From Bacteroidota bacterium (GTDB taxonomy: Bacteria; Bacteroidota; Bacteroidia; Bacteroidales; DTGW01), in contig JAKPQD010000379.1 in the NCBI GenBank assembly GCA_029572965.1, positions 1-61,449 on the forward strand: a stretch of 61,449 nt of DNA, read 5' to 3'. The stretch's first letter is position 1; the number at the start of each line of letters is the position of its first letter. The translations under genes were made by a program, and so were the position numbers. The notes beneath the pieces are model-generated. The model ran no database searches and was not told the DNA's origin. It saw only the letters and a program-made list of their open reading frames with translations. Positions 36,572-46,219 of this stretch are shown here, in pieces.

Positions 36572-39208
36572 ATGAGAAAAAATAAGATTTTACTTTCGTT
36601 TCTATTGTGCCAGGTTGGTTTGTATGCCATGGCCCAAACATTAAGTTATAATATCAGGGTAAACCAGGTGGGGTATTTGCCCAATGCTGTCAAAATTGCT
36701 GCTGTGGCTGATTCAAAGGCAGACAGTTTTAAAGTCATGACCAGCAACCTGGACTCGGTGGTTTTTCGGGGACAGTTTTTGCCCCCGGCCTATTACAACT
36801 TATCCGGCGAGGAGGTCAAACTTGCTGATTTTACTTTATTGCAAACATCCGGCAGCTTTGTTATTGTTGTTGATGATTTGGGCAAATCTGTCCCTTTTTC
36901 TATTGACAAAAATGTATTTGTTAATCTTTCTAAGGCAAGTATTAAAGCATATTATTACAACAGGGCTTCAACGCCTATACTTGCCCAATATGCCGGGGTT
37001 TATGCACGTGAGGCGGGACACCCCGACACAGCAGTTGTTGTACTTCCTTCGGCAGCATCAGCCAACAGGCCTGCCGGCACTAAAATATCAACACCCGGCG
37101 GATGGTACGATGCAGGTGATTATAATAAATACATTGTAAGCTCAGGCGGGACTGTAGCGACAATTCTTTCGGCATTCGAGTCGTTTCCGGCATTCTATGA
37201 CACATTGAATACCAATATCCCGGAAAGCAACAACAACATCCCGGACATTCTTGATGAAGCCCTGTGGAACATTAAATGGATGATGACCATGCAGGATACC
37301 GATGGCGGTGTTTACAACAAAACAACCGAAGCTAATTTCAGCGGTTTTGAAATGCCCTCAAAAGTAACAGCAACACGTTATGTTTGTGCCAAAGGAACAG
37401 CTGCAACTCTTGATTTTGCTGCTATTATGGCTATGACTGCCCGTATTTATAAAAAGTATAACCCGCAATTGGCTGATTCTGCCCTTAAACAGGCTATTAA
37501 GGCCTGGCAATGGGCTAAGAAAAACCCCAACAAAGCATTTAACAACCCTTCGGCTTCAGGTGGCTATCCGGCTGTAAATACCGGAGGATATGGTGATAAT
37601 GATTTTAGCGATGAATTTTCATGGTGCGCGGCCGAGTTGTACATTACAACCAAAGATTCGATCTACTACAAGCAAATGGACCTGGCCAAAGCTTATGTTT
37701 TGCCTGGCTGGCCTACTGTCAGGACTTATGGATTGCTGTCGCTTTTAGTCAATAAAGATTCGCTTACATCAATTGCTGATGTTGATTTACTTAAAAGTAA
37801 GCTCATTGATTTGGTTTCAGGAACTAAGAATAATTTGTTCAAAACGCCTTACCGCATTCCCGGCGACTTTTTCTATTGGGCAGGTAACGGAGCTTATGCC
37901 AACTGGGGTATGCTTTTCATGCAGGCATACAGGATTACCGGAAATGCTGCATATTACAATGCTGCCATCTCTACACTTGATTATTTGTTAGGGAAAAATG
38001 CTACCACCTATTGCTTTGTTACCGGACAAGGGACAAAGAGCCCAATGCACCCACATCACCGTATCTCAAGTGCAGATGGTGTAACAGAACCTGTTCCCGG
38101 CATGATTGTTTGCGGCGCTGATGGCGGCGATGTTGCTGATTGTGGCGCTTCAAAGTATCCTTCTACATTCTCGGCCAAGTCATATCTTGATTCCGAGTGC
38201 AGCTATTCGACCAATGAAGTTGCCATTGGCTTAAATGCTTCTTTTGCTTTCTTAGCCGGGGCCGTTCAAGCTGAGTATTTGAAGACTTTTATCGACTCTA
38301 TGCCAAGTTATTTCTCTATTTCAACTAACAAGATAGACCTGCCTTATAAAAAAGGGAATGACATAGAATTGGCTATTGAAGGTAATTTGGAATGGACTTT
38401 AACCCCTTCGGCAGATTGGATTACTATTTCTACAACTGATGGAAAAGGCAGCGGAAGTGTGTTGATTAATTCTCAAAGCAACAATCCTGCTGAATCTTCG
38501 CGAAAAGGCGTAGTGTATGTTTATAATAAAAACTTGCTCATCGATTCTATTACAGTTACTCAAATGGGCATTAGGAAAAACTTTAAAATCGAAGCCGAGG
38601 ATTATAGCCGGATGTCAACAGTGCAAATTGAAACCACCAGCGATGTTGGTGGCGGACAAAATGTTGGCTATGTTGGCAAAGGCTCGTGGGTTGCTTATAA
38701 TATTGAAATCACGGTTGAAGGGGTGTACAACGTTACCGTCAGACATGCCGGTTATGCCGGAAATTTTGATATCTACATTGATAGTGTCTTTGTCCAAAAT
38801 GTTGTATATCCTAAGACAGCCGATTGGCAGGTTTGGGACAATTTTTCAACACAGTTGAGCTTTACTGAAGGCAAACACGATGTGATGTTCAAATTTAACT
38901 CTGATGGCATCAATTTAAACTGGTACCAGTTTGACTGGCTTTGGACATTAAAAGTGAATTCACTGTCAAACCCTGGTTTTATTAATGTTTACCCTATACC
39001 AACCCGGGCATATTTGAATATCGAAAATAATTCAACAACTTCTGTAAATATCCAATTGCTGTCTATGGATGGCAAGGTGGTAAAAAAGCAAACAATGAAT
39101 GGGCATGCCAAAGAAAGACTTGATCTTTCGGGAATTGAAAAAGGGTTATATATTTTGGAAGCATGTTCGGGTTGGCAAAAAATAACTAAACAGGTAATTG
39201 TAAAATAG
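36572..39208 (+). CDS. GH9 endoglucanase with BACON, CBM6 and T9SS sorting domains
   Basis: The 878-aa secreted enzyme. Order: signal peptide (1-22), N-terminal cellulase Ig-like domain (about 25-115), GH9 catalytic domain (about 120-572), BACON domain (about 580-665), CBM6 (about 670-795, EAEDYSRMSTVQIETTSDVGG with GSWVAYN) and T9SS sorting domain (from VYPIPTRAYLNIENN). Catalytic signatures are GGWYDAGDYNKY (Asp180/Asp183), HPHHRIS, and Glu549 in SYSTNEVAIGLNAS. It should cut beta-1,4-glucan chains internally, possibly xyloglucan or mixed-linkage glucan. Export and anchoring by T9SS put it at the surface. BACON domains in PULs are usually spacers. Confidence 0.92.
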   Translation: MRKNKILLSFLLCQVGLYAMAQTLSYNIRVNQVGYLPNAVKIAAVADSKADSFKVMTSNLDSVVFRGQFLPPAYYNLSGEEVKLADFTLLQTSGSFVIVVDDLGKSVPFSIDKNVFVNLSKASIKAYYYNRASTPILAQYAGVYAREAGHPDTAVVVLPSAASANRPAGTKISTPGGWYDAGDYNKYIVSSGGTVATILSAFESFPAFYDTLNTNIPESNNNIPDILDEALWNIKWMMTMQDTDGGVYNKTTEANFSGFEMPSKVTATRYVCAKGTAATLDFAAIMAMTARIYKKYNPQLADSALKQAIKAWQWAKKNPNKAFNNPSASGGYPAVNTGGYGDNDFSDEFSWCAAELYITTKDSIYYKQMDLAKAYVLPGWPTVRTYGLLSLLVNKDSLTSIADVDLLKSKLIDLVSGTKNNLFKTPYRIPGDFFYWAGNGAYANWGMLFMQAYRITGNAAYYNAAISTLDYLLGKNATTYCFVTGQGTKSPMHPHHRISSADGVTEPVPGMIVCGADGGDVADCGASKYPSTFSAKSYLDSECSYSTNEVAIGLNASFAFLAGAVQAEYLKTFIDSMPSYFSISTNKIDLPYKKGNDIELAIEGNLEWTLTPSADWITISTTDGKGSGSVLINSQSNNPAESSRKGVVYVYNKNLLIDSITVTQMGIRKNFKIEAEDYSRMSTVQIETTSDVGGGQNVGYVGKGSWVAYNIEITVEGVYNVTVRHAGYAGNFDIYIDSVFVQNVVYPKTADWQVWDNFSTQLSFTEGKHDVMFKFNSDGINLNWYQFDWLWTLKVNSLSNPGFINVYPIPTRAYLNIENNSTTSVNIQLLSMDGKVVKKQTMNGHAKERLDLSGIEKGLYILEACSGWQKITKQVIVK

Positions 39209-39279
39209 CGCAAATTACTATATATTAATAAATTGCCATTCGGAACAATAATAGTTGTAATGATTAGTTAGGTGAATTG

Positions 39280-39310
39280 AAATGGGAAGGGTAAGTAAAC
39301 CTTCCCATTT
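39280..39310 (+). other. Perfect 11-bp hairpin inside the enzyme operon
   Basis: AAATGGGAAGG (39280-39290) pairs with CCTTCCCATTT (39300-39310), loop 9 nt, between GH9 and GH42. No T tract follows, so it is more likely an RNA-processing or stability element or a weak attenuator than a strong terminator. Confidence 0.6.
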
Positions 39311-39341
39311 GATTAAAAATTAAAAATCTAAAATCTTTTAT

Positions 39342-41372
39342 ATGAAGCCATTATACATTTCTGCGATATGCTTGTTTTTCTTATTTACCAATGCTTATTC
39401 TCAGCAATTGTACGTAGGGACAAATTATCACCCGCATGATTCAAAAACTGAGCAATGGAAAAAAGACATAGCCCTCATGAAAGATGCAGGGTTCAATGTA
39501 GTACGGGTAGGCCACCTTGCCTGGGACAGTTATGAACCTTCTGACGGGAATTTCAATTTTGAATGGTTCGACACCGTAATGAATATGCTCGACCAAGCCG
39601 GCATTAAAGTTATCCTCGATATTGCCATTCGTCCTGCGCCAATATGGCTGCATCAAAAGTTCCCGTCCATCAATGTTGTTGATGATAACGGGAGTGTCAG
39701 GTATCCTAACCATCGGTACATGGAAGACGCAGGCGACCCCAACTACCAGAAATATGCTATCCGCTTTGCCGATGTTATTTCAAAACGTTATGCAAAACAC
39801 CCTGCATTACTTGCCTTTGGCATTGATAACGAGTCGGGCGATGGTCCAATATCGTATTCCGAAACTGTTCGTCAAAGGTTCATTGTTTGGCTGAAAAATA
39901 AATATGGCAACCTCGATAAACTAAATAAAGCCTGGGCCACACAACGCTGGTCAAGGCGCATTAACAGCTTTGACGAAGTAGGGTTGCCTGTTGCCGGCAA
40001 TAAGAACGGTGCTCCCGAAAAAATACTCGATTTTCGCCGCTTTGTTTCAGACGAGGTAAACCAAATCCTTTTCAAAGTATTGGACGTTGTTGGCAAAAAT
40101 GCCCCTAATGCCCTGACCAACACCAATGCCTGGTATTATAGCTGGATGAAATATTTCGATTATTCAAAAATAGCTTATTCGGGCAAGATGACGCGTCATG
40201 GATGCGGTTTTTATCCGGGCAATTCGCTGATAACCAATTGGGGCGTGATGAATGCAGCCTTTGGCATACAAAGGATACAGTTCGAAAGCGAAAACCCCTT
40301 CTGGTGCAACGAGTTCAATACCATGACCTCGGTACCAAATTCGATACGCAAATCAGCTTATGCTACTTTGATGTATGGCAACCAGATGGTTTGCGGATGG
40401 ACCTGGCAAAGTATGTGGGCAGGCGAAGAACAATACCTGCAAGGCATGATAGATTGGGACGGTGTGCCAAACCGTAAATACGACGAATACAAGAAAATTG
40501 CCGCTGAGTTTAAAAAGATAGAAAAATATTTTCCTTACAAGAACAAGGCTGAAGTGGGGCTGGCGTTTTCATTTGCAAGCCAGATAGCAAGCGGCGCCTT
40601 TCCGGTGCAGCACGATGGCCAGATACAAGCTTGTTGGGATATGTTTTATTGGCGAAACATGGATTGCAAGATGTTAGAAATAAGTCAAAGCTCTCTTAAA
40701 TACAAGCTCCTCATTGTCCCGGGCCTCGCAGTTATGGACGAACTTACAGCCAACAAAATCAGGGCATTTATTGAAAATGGCGGAACCGTTATTATGACGG
40801 CCAACTCGGCTATTGTCGATACTACCGGACAGGTATTTGCTACCACGCTCCCTGGCTTATTGAGCGATGTATTTGGCATCAGGGTAGCAGGTTTTGAAGA
40901 AACCGAACCCATGAACGAGATTTCGCGCAAGGGTTTCAAAGATAAAAAGCTCGAATTTACCTATAAAAATAAGGCTGTTGAAACCGAATCTGCCCGCTTT
41001 GATATTATTGATGCAAAAAGCGCTAAAGTAACAGGCCTTATTACCAGTCTTGACAAAGACTACCCGGCAATGACATTGAACAAGTTTGGCAAAGGACAGG
41101 CCATTTACGTTGGACTGCCTGCTAAAGGCGAAGTTCTTGGCAATCTGCTCGATGATTTGATTGATGAACTTGGCATTAAAAAAGGGCCAGACGTTCCATC
41201 GGGTATTATGGCACGCCAAATTGACGAAAAACACTATTTATATCTCAATGTAAGTGCCGAACCCAAAGAAATCAAAATGAGAAGCAAATCGAAAAGCATC
41301 CTTTTTGATAAGGAATATAACGGCAATTTTACTATAGCGCCTTATGAGCCTGAGTTTATTGAAATTAAATAA
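39342..41372 (+). CDS. GH42 beta-galactosidase
   Basis: The 676-aa exported enzyme has signal peptide MKPLYISAICLFFLFTNAYS. The barrel has acid/base Glu164 in AFGIDNESGDG and nucleophile Glu324 in WCNEFNTM. The trimerisation-type domain (about 385-590) follows with PGLAVMDELTANKIRAFIENGG, and a short C-terminal beta domain ends the protein. It removes terminal beta-galactose; in plant polysaccharides this could be galactosyl side chains. No sorting domain, so likely periplasmic. It lies 26 nt upstream of the next glycosidase. Confidence 0.9.
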   Translation: MKPLYISAICLFFLFTNAYSQQLYVGTNYHPHDSKTEQWKKDIALMKDAGFNVVRVGHLAWDSYEPSDGNFNFEWFDTVMNMLDQAGIKVILDIAIRPAPIWLHQKFPSINVVDDNGSVRYPNHRYMEDAGDPNYQKYAIRFADVISKRYAKHPALLAFGIDNESGDGPISYSETVRQRFIVWLKNKYGNLDKLNKAWATQRWSRRINSFDEVGLPVAGNKNGAPEKILDFRRFVSDEVNQILFKVLDVVGKNAPNALTNTNAWYYSWMKYFDYSKIAYSGKMTRHGCGFYPGNSLITNWGVMNAAFGIQRIQFESENPFWCNEFNTMTSVPNSIRKSAYATLMYGNQMVCGWTWQSMWAGEEQYLQGMIDWDGVPNRKYDEYKKIAAEFKKIEKYFPYKNKAEVGLAFSFASQIASGAFPVQHDGQIQACWDMFYWRNMDCKMLEISQSSLKYKLLIVPGLAVMDELTANKIRAFIENGGTVIMTANSAIVDTTGQVFATTLPGLLSDVFGIRVAGFEETEPMNEISRKGFKDKKLEFTYKNKAVETESARFDIIDAKSAKVTGLITSLDKDYPAMTLNKFGKGQAIYVGLPAKGEVLGNLLDDLIDELGIKKGPDVPSGIMARQIDEKHYLYLNVSAEPKEIKMRSKSKSILFDKEYNGNFTIAPYEPEFIEIK

Positions 41373-41398
41373 ATGATAAGCATTTAAATTACAAACTA

Positions 41399-43330
41399 AT
41401 GAACACAAAAACTAACTTACTGCTAACAGGAACAATGATATTATTTTGTCCATTCATTTTTGGACAGGAAAAGAATTGCTTCCTCAATGATTTTGTGCCT
41501 AAAACGGCAGTTATACCCGCATCTGTCAATGCCAACAAGCCCACTGACAAAGCCTCAGTATTAGTAAAACTGAAAAATGACACCATCGGAAAGGTTTCAA
41601 AGTATGTATATGGCAATGCTATTGTAGCTTGGGCGGGTTCATATACCAATACTGAATTTGTTGATGGGGTGAAAAAACTACAGCCATCGCTTATTCGCTG
41701 GCCGGGAGGAAGCTGGGCCGATGGCTGGTTTTTGGACAAAATCCCTACAGACGTGCCAGACTCGGTATATGACGGAACCAAATACACCAACAGTATAGCC
41801 AAAACCCCAAAAAATAAATTTGGCGGGCATCATGGCAAAGAAGGAGGATGGGTTACCACTACTGACCAGTATTATACACTTCGTCAAAAGACAGGTGTTT
41901 CGGAAGGTTTAATAACGGTAAATTATGCCTATGCACGCTATGGAACAAGTAAAGACCCTGTATCCCAAGCTGCACATGAAGCAGCCAGATGGGTACGCTA
42001 CGATGCCGGGCGTACAAAGTTTTGGGAAATTGGTAACGAAAATGGCGGCCCCTGGGAATATGGCTGGATGATAGATACTACTCTCAACCAGGATGGACAG
42101 CCTACATTTATGTCTGGAGCACTTTATGGCAAACATTTTAAAGTTTTCGCCGACTCAATGAGAAATGCTGCTAAAGAAACAGGCGCTACCATATACATCG
42201 GGGGGCAGGTAATGGCAGGCGAAGCCACAGGAGGCGGCCAATGGGGCAATGGCGACAGAGCCTGGAACGAAGGCTTTTTTAAAGAAGTTGGCGATTATGC
42301 TGACTTTTATGTTATTCACAATTATTTCAGCAATTCCACTGATGTTAATAGTGCAATAACCGCAGCAATCACAAGCCTCAGGGCCAATGCAGAGTATGTA
42401 AAAAAAGATATTATAAAAAAGAATGGAATCTCAAAGCCTATCGCATTAACAGAGTACAATATGAATTCGGGCAATGATGTACTTTCAAATTCGTATGTAA
42501 TGGGTATGCAAGCTGTTGCTTTGATGTGCGAAATGATTAAGGGCAATTGGGGCTTGGGTTCCCGTTGGAATTTAGAGACCTTATTTTCAGGTTCGGGAAA
42601 TTATGCCAATCACCCACACGCCGATTTTTATTACTTATACTATTTGCAAAAGCTTTATGGCGACATGGCTTTTTCTTCAACGTCAAGCAATAAAGACGTT
42701 TTAAGTTATACTACGAAATATTCTTCAAGTGGAGACGTAGCCATGGTAATTATAAATAAAGGCAATGCCGATCAGGTTGTTACGGTAAGTTCAGACTCAG
42801 TGGGCGTAGGTGAAAAATATTACATATACTCGTTTACTGCAGGCACTGAAACTACTCTTTCGCCATATGTTTACATCAATGAAAATGGCCCCGATTTTTA
42901 TCACTATGGGCCTTATGACGGACTGGCAGATATTAAAGCCTATGCTTATACTATTGATGATGAAATAAAATTTACTTCGCCAGCCAAATCATTGCAAATG
43001 ATACTGATTGAAGCGGGAAATAAAAAAGTCGTAGTAAATGACCCTGCATTTACCGCGATAAACTCTGCATCAGGCTCAACAGGCATAACAAATTATCCTA
43101 ACCCTGTTGGTCCATCAACGCTTATAACTTATCAATTGCCCAAAAGCTCAATGGTAACTTTGAAAGTATGCAACCTGCAAGGCAAGACAGTATCTGTTTT
43201 AGTCAACCAATACCAAAATGCAGGCTATCAGGCAGCTCGTCTCAATGCAGCCAACTTACCTGCCGGTATATATTTCTATACCATTGATGCCGGAAGCTAT
43301 CACGAAACAAGAAAGTTTATAAAGCTTTAA
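41399..43330 (+). CDS. Secreted clan GH-A glycosidase of uncertain family (GH51/GH44-like) with T9SS sorting domain
   Basis: The 643-aa protein with signal peptide (ending FIFGQ) has (beta/alpha)8-type features: PSLIRWPGGSWADGWF, a likely acid/base Glu214 in FWEIGNENGGPWEYG, and a likely nucleophile Glu352 in ALTEYNMNS. The C-terminal region is a beta-sandwich, then a T9SS sorting domain (NYPNPVGPSTLITY to the end). The Glu motifs resemble GH51 arabinofuranosidases and GH44 endoglucanases, but the flanking sequence fits neither well by eye. Being T9SS-exported it may be endo-acting. I would not assign a substrate. Confidence 0.6.
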   Translation: MNTKTNLLLTGTMILFCPFIFGQEKNCFLNDFVPKTAVIPASVNANKPTDKASVLVKLKNDTIGKVSKYVYGNAIVAWAGSYTNTEFVDGVKKLQPSLIRWPGGSWADGWFLDKIPTDVPDSVYDGTKYTNSIAKTPKNKFGGHHGKEGGWVTTTDQYYTLRQKTGVSEGLITVNYAYARYGTSKDPVSQAAHEAARWVRYDAGRTKFWEIGNENGGPWEYGWMIDTTLNQDGQPTFMSGALYGKHFKVFADSMRNAAKETGATIYIGGQVMAGEATGGGQWGNGDRAWNEGFFKEVGDYADFYVIHNYFSNSTDVNSAITAAITSLRANAEYVKKDIIKKNGISKPIALTEYNMNSGNDVLSNSYVMGMQAVALMCEMIKGNWGLGSRWNLETLFSGSGNYANHPHADFYYLYYLQKLYGDMAFSSTSSNKDVLSYTTKYSSSGDVAMVIINKGNADQVVTVSSDSVGVGEKYYIYSFTAGTETTLSPYVYINENGPDFYHYGPYDGLADIKAYAYTIDDEIKFTSPAKSLQMILIEAGNKKVVVNDPAFTAINSASGSTGITNYPNPVGPSTLITYQLPKSSMVTLKVCNLQGKTVSVLVNQYQNAGYQAARLNAANLPAGIYFYTIDAGSYHETRKFIKL

Positions 43331-43433
43331 TGGTGCTTATCAGAGATGGCATTTTTGTGCAAGTAAACGTTGTTTTTATGTGTAATTTTATCACGCTTAA
43401 AATTTATAATATCAACTAATAATCGACAATGTT

Positions 43434-46058
43434 ATGATTACTACATTAAAAACAGCAAAGTTTAGGAAGAATTTATCTGGCATCTTTCGAAAATTAATCC
43501 TGATGATTCTCCTGAATATATCATTTATTGGTGTTACTATGGCCCAAACAGCCAGCCTGAACCCATCTGGTATTGTAGTTGAGCAACCTAAAAGTGAAAA
43601 TGATTTTCCAGTTGTATCTGCCAATGGGACAGCATCGGCAATCTACTACGATAATGCCGAATATCCGGGGGTAATACGTGCTATATGCGATTTGCAGAAC
43701 GATATAGAAAGCGTTACTGGCAAAAAGCCAGCATTTATAACCAATAACGAGGTATCAGATTATGAAATTATCATTGGTACGCTGGGCAAAAATAAACAAA
43801 TTGACAATTTAGTTTCATCGAAGAAACTGGATGTAAAAGACCTTAAGGGCAAATGGGAAAGCTTTGTTATTACGACCATTGCCAATCCTGCAAAAAATGT
43901 CAAAAACAGTCTTGTAATCGTGGGTAGCGACAAGCGCGGGACCATTTACGCGATATATGAACTTTCTAAGCAATTAGGGGTGTCGCCCTGGTATTGGTGG
44001 GCCGATGTACCGGCTCAAAAACGGGCATCAGCATATATTGTCTCTGGTCGTTATGCCTGGGGCGAACCTAAAGTAAAATATCGCGGTATTTTCATCAACG
44101 ATGAAGCCCCTTGTTTGACAAGCTGGGTAAAAAATACATACGGTACCGATTATGGCGACCATCGCTTTTATGCCAGGGTTTTTGAATTAATCCTTCGCCT
44201 GAAAGGCAATTATTTATGGCCTGCCATGTGGGGCTGGGCTTTTTATGCCGATGACACGCTAAACAGCAAGGTAGCCGATGAAATGGGCATTGTCATTGGT
44301 ACTTCCCACCACGAGCCTATGGCACGCAACCACCAGGAATGGGCCCGGAAACGTGCCGAATATGGGGCTTGGAATTATGCAAAAAACCAAAAGGTAATCG
44401 ACCAATTCTTCAAAGAAGGCATTGAGCGGGTGCAAGGAAAAGAAGATATTGTAACCATTGGTATGCGTGGCGATGGTGACGAAGCTATGTCGAAAGAAAC
44501 CGATGTACAACTACTTCAGCGAGTGGTGAAAAATCAACGTGCTATTATAGAACAGGTTACCAAACGCCCTGCCAAAGAAACACCCCAATTATGGGCGCTG
44601 TATAAAGAAGTGCTTGATTACTATGAAGCAGGCATGCGCGTTCCTGATGATGTAATTATACTTTTGTGCGATGACAACTGGGGAAATGTAAGGCGCCTGC
44701 CCAACGAAAAAGAACGCAAGCACCCGGGCGGCTGGGGTATGTATTACCATGTTGATTATGTTGGTGCTCCCCGCAATACCAAATGGCTCAATGTTACTCC
44801 TATCCAGAATATGTGGGAACAATTACAGCTGACCTACGATTACGGCGTAGATAAACTCTGGGTACTCAACGTGGGCGACATCAAACCAATGGAATACCCC
44901 ATTACGCTCTTTATGGACATGGCTTGGGACCCGACGCGCTTTAGTGTCAAAAACCTGCTTGAGCATCCTCGGGCCTTTTGCGCCCAACAGTTTGGCGATG
45001 ATCAGGCCGATGAAGCCTCCCGTATCCTTAATTTATATTGTAAATACAACGGACGCGTAACAGCCGAAATGCTTGACCGCAACACCTATAACCTCGAAAC
45101 AGGCGAGTGGAAAAAGGTTTCGGACGAATACCTCAAACTCGAGGCTGAAGCTTTGCGACAATACCTTACGCTGAAACCTCAATACCGTGATGCTTACAAG
45201 CAGTTAATCCTGTTCCCCGTTCAGGCCATGGCCAATATCTACGAAATGTACTACTCACAGGCCATGAACCACAAGCTATACGCCGAAAATAACCCACAGG
45301 CCAACGAATGGGCCAACAACGTAGAACGCACCTTTAAGCGCGATGCCGAACTCAGCTACGACTATAACAAGGTGATGGCCAATGGAAAATGGGATGGGAT
45401 GATGACTCAAAAGAAAATTGGCTATACGACATGGAATGACAATTTCCCGGCTGATAAGATGCCCGAAGTTTTCCGTATTGAAAACCCTGAAAATGCAACG
45501 GGAAATTATGTCTTCACTCCCGACAATGGATATGTTGCAATAGAAGCCGAGCATTATTACACGCTAAAAGACGCTGCCAATGCTAAATGGACCGTTCTTC
45601 CATATTTTGGTCGCACGTTGAGCGGAATGGCTGTAATGCCTTATTCGAAACCTGTTGATGGCGCTTCCATCTCCTATAAAATGAAACTCCCGGACAGCGT
45701 AAAAACTGTTACAGTACATGTAGTGGTAAAATCAACCTTAGCATTTGCTAATTTAAGTGGTCACCGCTATCAGGTTGGTTTTAACGGTGCCGATGCGCAA
45801 ACCATCAATTTCAATTCTGACCTCAACGAAAAGCCAGAAAACATTTATTCCATTTTCTTCCCAACTATTGCCCGCAGGATTGTCGAAAAAAAGGTGAAAT
45901 TAAATGTACCTGCAACAACCGATGGTATGAAAGTTTTGACACTAACCCCGCTGGATCCGGGCATTGTATTTGAAAAAATAGTAGTTGACTTTGGCGGGTA
46001 CAAAAACTCGTATTTGTTTATGGAAGAGTCAACAAATAAAAGAGAGGTAACAAAATAA
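43434..46058 (+). CDS. GH115 family (alpha-glucuronidase-like) glycosidase
   Basis: The 874-aa exported protein has its hydrophobic signal region at about 20-38, ending VTMAQ. It shows GH115 landmarks: DLQNDIESVTGKKPAF, KRGTIYAIYELSKQLGVSPWYWWADVPAQKR, YRGIFINDEAPCL, and LKGNYLWPAMWGWAFYADD. A C-terminal beta-rich region (about 690-874) follows. GH115 enzymes release 4-O-methyl-glucuronic acid from glucuronoxylan, including internal xylose residues, or glucuronic acid from arabinogalactan. No sorting domain or lipobox. An inserted repeat separates it from the next gene. Confidence 0.9.
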   Translation: MITTLKTAKFRKNLSGIFRKLILMILLNISFIGVTMAQTASLNPSGIVVEQPKSENDFPVVSANGTASAIYYDNAEYPGVIRAICDLQNDIESVTGKKPAFITNNEVSDYEIIIGTLGKNKQIDNLVSSKKLDVKDLKGKWESFVITTIANPAKNVKNSLVIVGSDKRGTIYAIYELSKQLGVSPWYWWADVPAQKRASAYIVSGRYAWGEPKVKYRGIFINDEAPCLTSWVKNTYGTDYGDHRFYARVFELILRLKGNYLWPAMWGWAFYADDTLNSKVADEMGIVIGTSHHEPMARNHQEWARKRAEYGAWNYAKNQKVIDQFFKEGIERVQGKEDIVTIGMRGDGDEAMSKETDVQLLQRVVKNQRAIIEQVTKRPAKETPQLWALYKEVLDYYEAGMRVPDDVIILLCDDNWGNVRRLPNEKERKHPGGWGMYYHVDYVGAPRNTKWLNVTPIQNMWEQLQLTYDYGVDKLWVLNVGDIKPMEYPITLFMDMAWDPTRFSVKNLLEHPRAFCAQQFGDDQADEASRILNLYCKYNGRVTAEMLDRNTYNLETGEWKKVSDEYLKLEAEALRQYLTLKPQYRDAYKQLILFPVQAMANIYEMYYSQAMNHKLYAENNPQANEWANNVERTFKRDAELSYDYNKVMANGKWDGMMTQKKIGYTTWNDNFPADKMPEVFRIENPENATGNYVFTPDNGYVAIEAEHYYTLKDAANAKWTVLPYFGRTLSGMAVMPYSKPVDGASISYKMKLPDSVKTVTVHVVVKSTLAFANLSGHRYQVGFNGADAQTINFNSDLNEKPENIYSIFFPTIARRIVEKKVKLNVPATTDGMKVLTLTPLDPGIVFEKIVVDFGGYKNSYLFMEESTNKREVTK

Positions 46059-46069
46059 CGAGAAATAAA

Positions 46070-46202
46070 ATGAAACACCCATGTTCTTGCAAATGCAACT
46101 TAACGAAGCGTATTTATAAGCAAGGTGAATAAACACGATAGTTATAAAATTGCAAACATGGGTGTTTCATTGTTAAAAACGGGAGAAGCTATCATACCTT
46201 TA
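46070..46202 (+). repeat. Dispersed inverted-repeat element, family 3, copy B
   Basis: Left arm ATGAAACACCCATGTT (46070-46085) and right arm AACATGGGTGTTTCAT (46155-46170) are 16-bp perfect complements. The common tail ACGGGAGAAGCTATCATACC follows. The other copy is at 26390-26485 on the minus strand. It sits inside the operon between GH115 and GH2. MITE-like in form, but no target duplication was identified. Confidence 0.75.
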
Positions 46203-46219
46203 AGAATTAAAAAATAAAT

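Noticed and set aside
14581-43382. Shared string TAAACGTTGTTTTTAT upstream of the CotH and GH115 genes (near 14582 and 43366)
   Set aside because: A single 16-nt match between two AT-rich intergenic sites is close to chance for this length, with no further flanking similarity.
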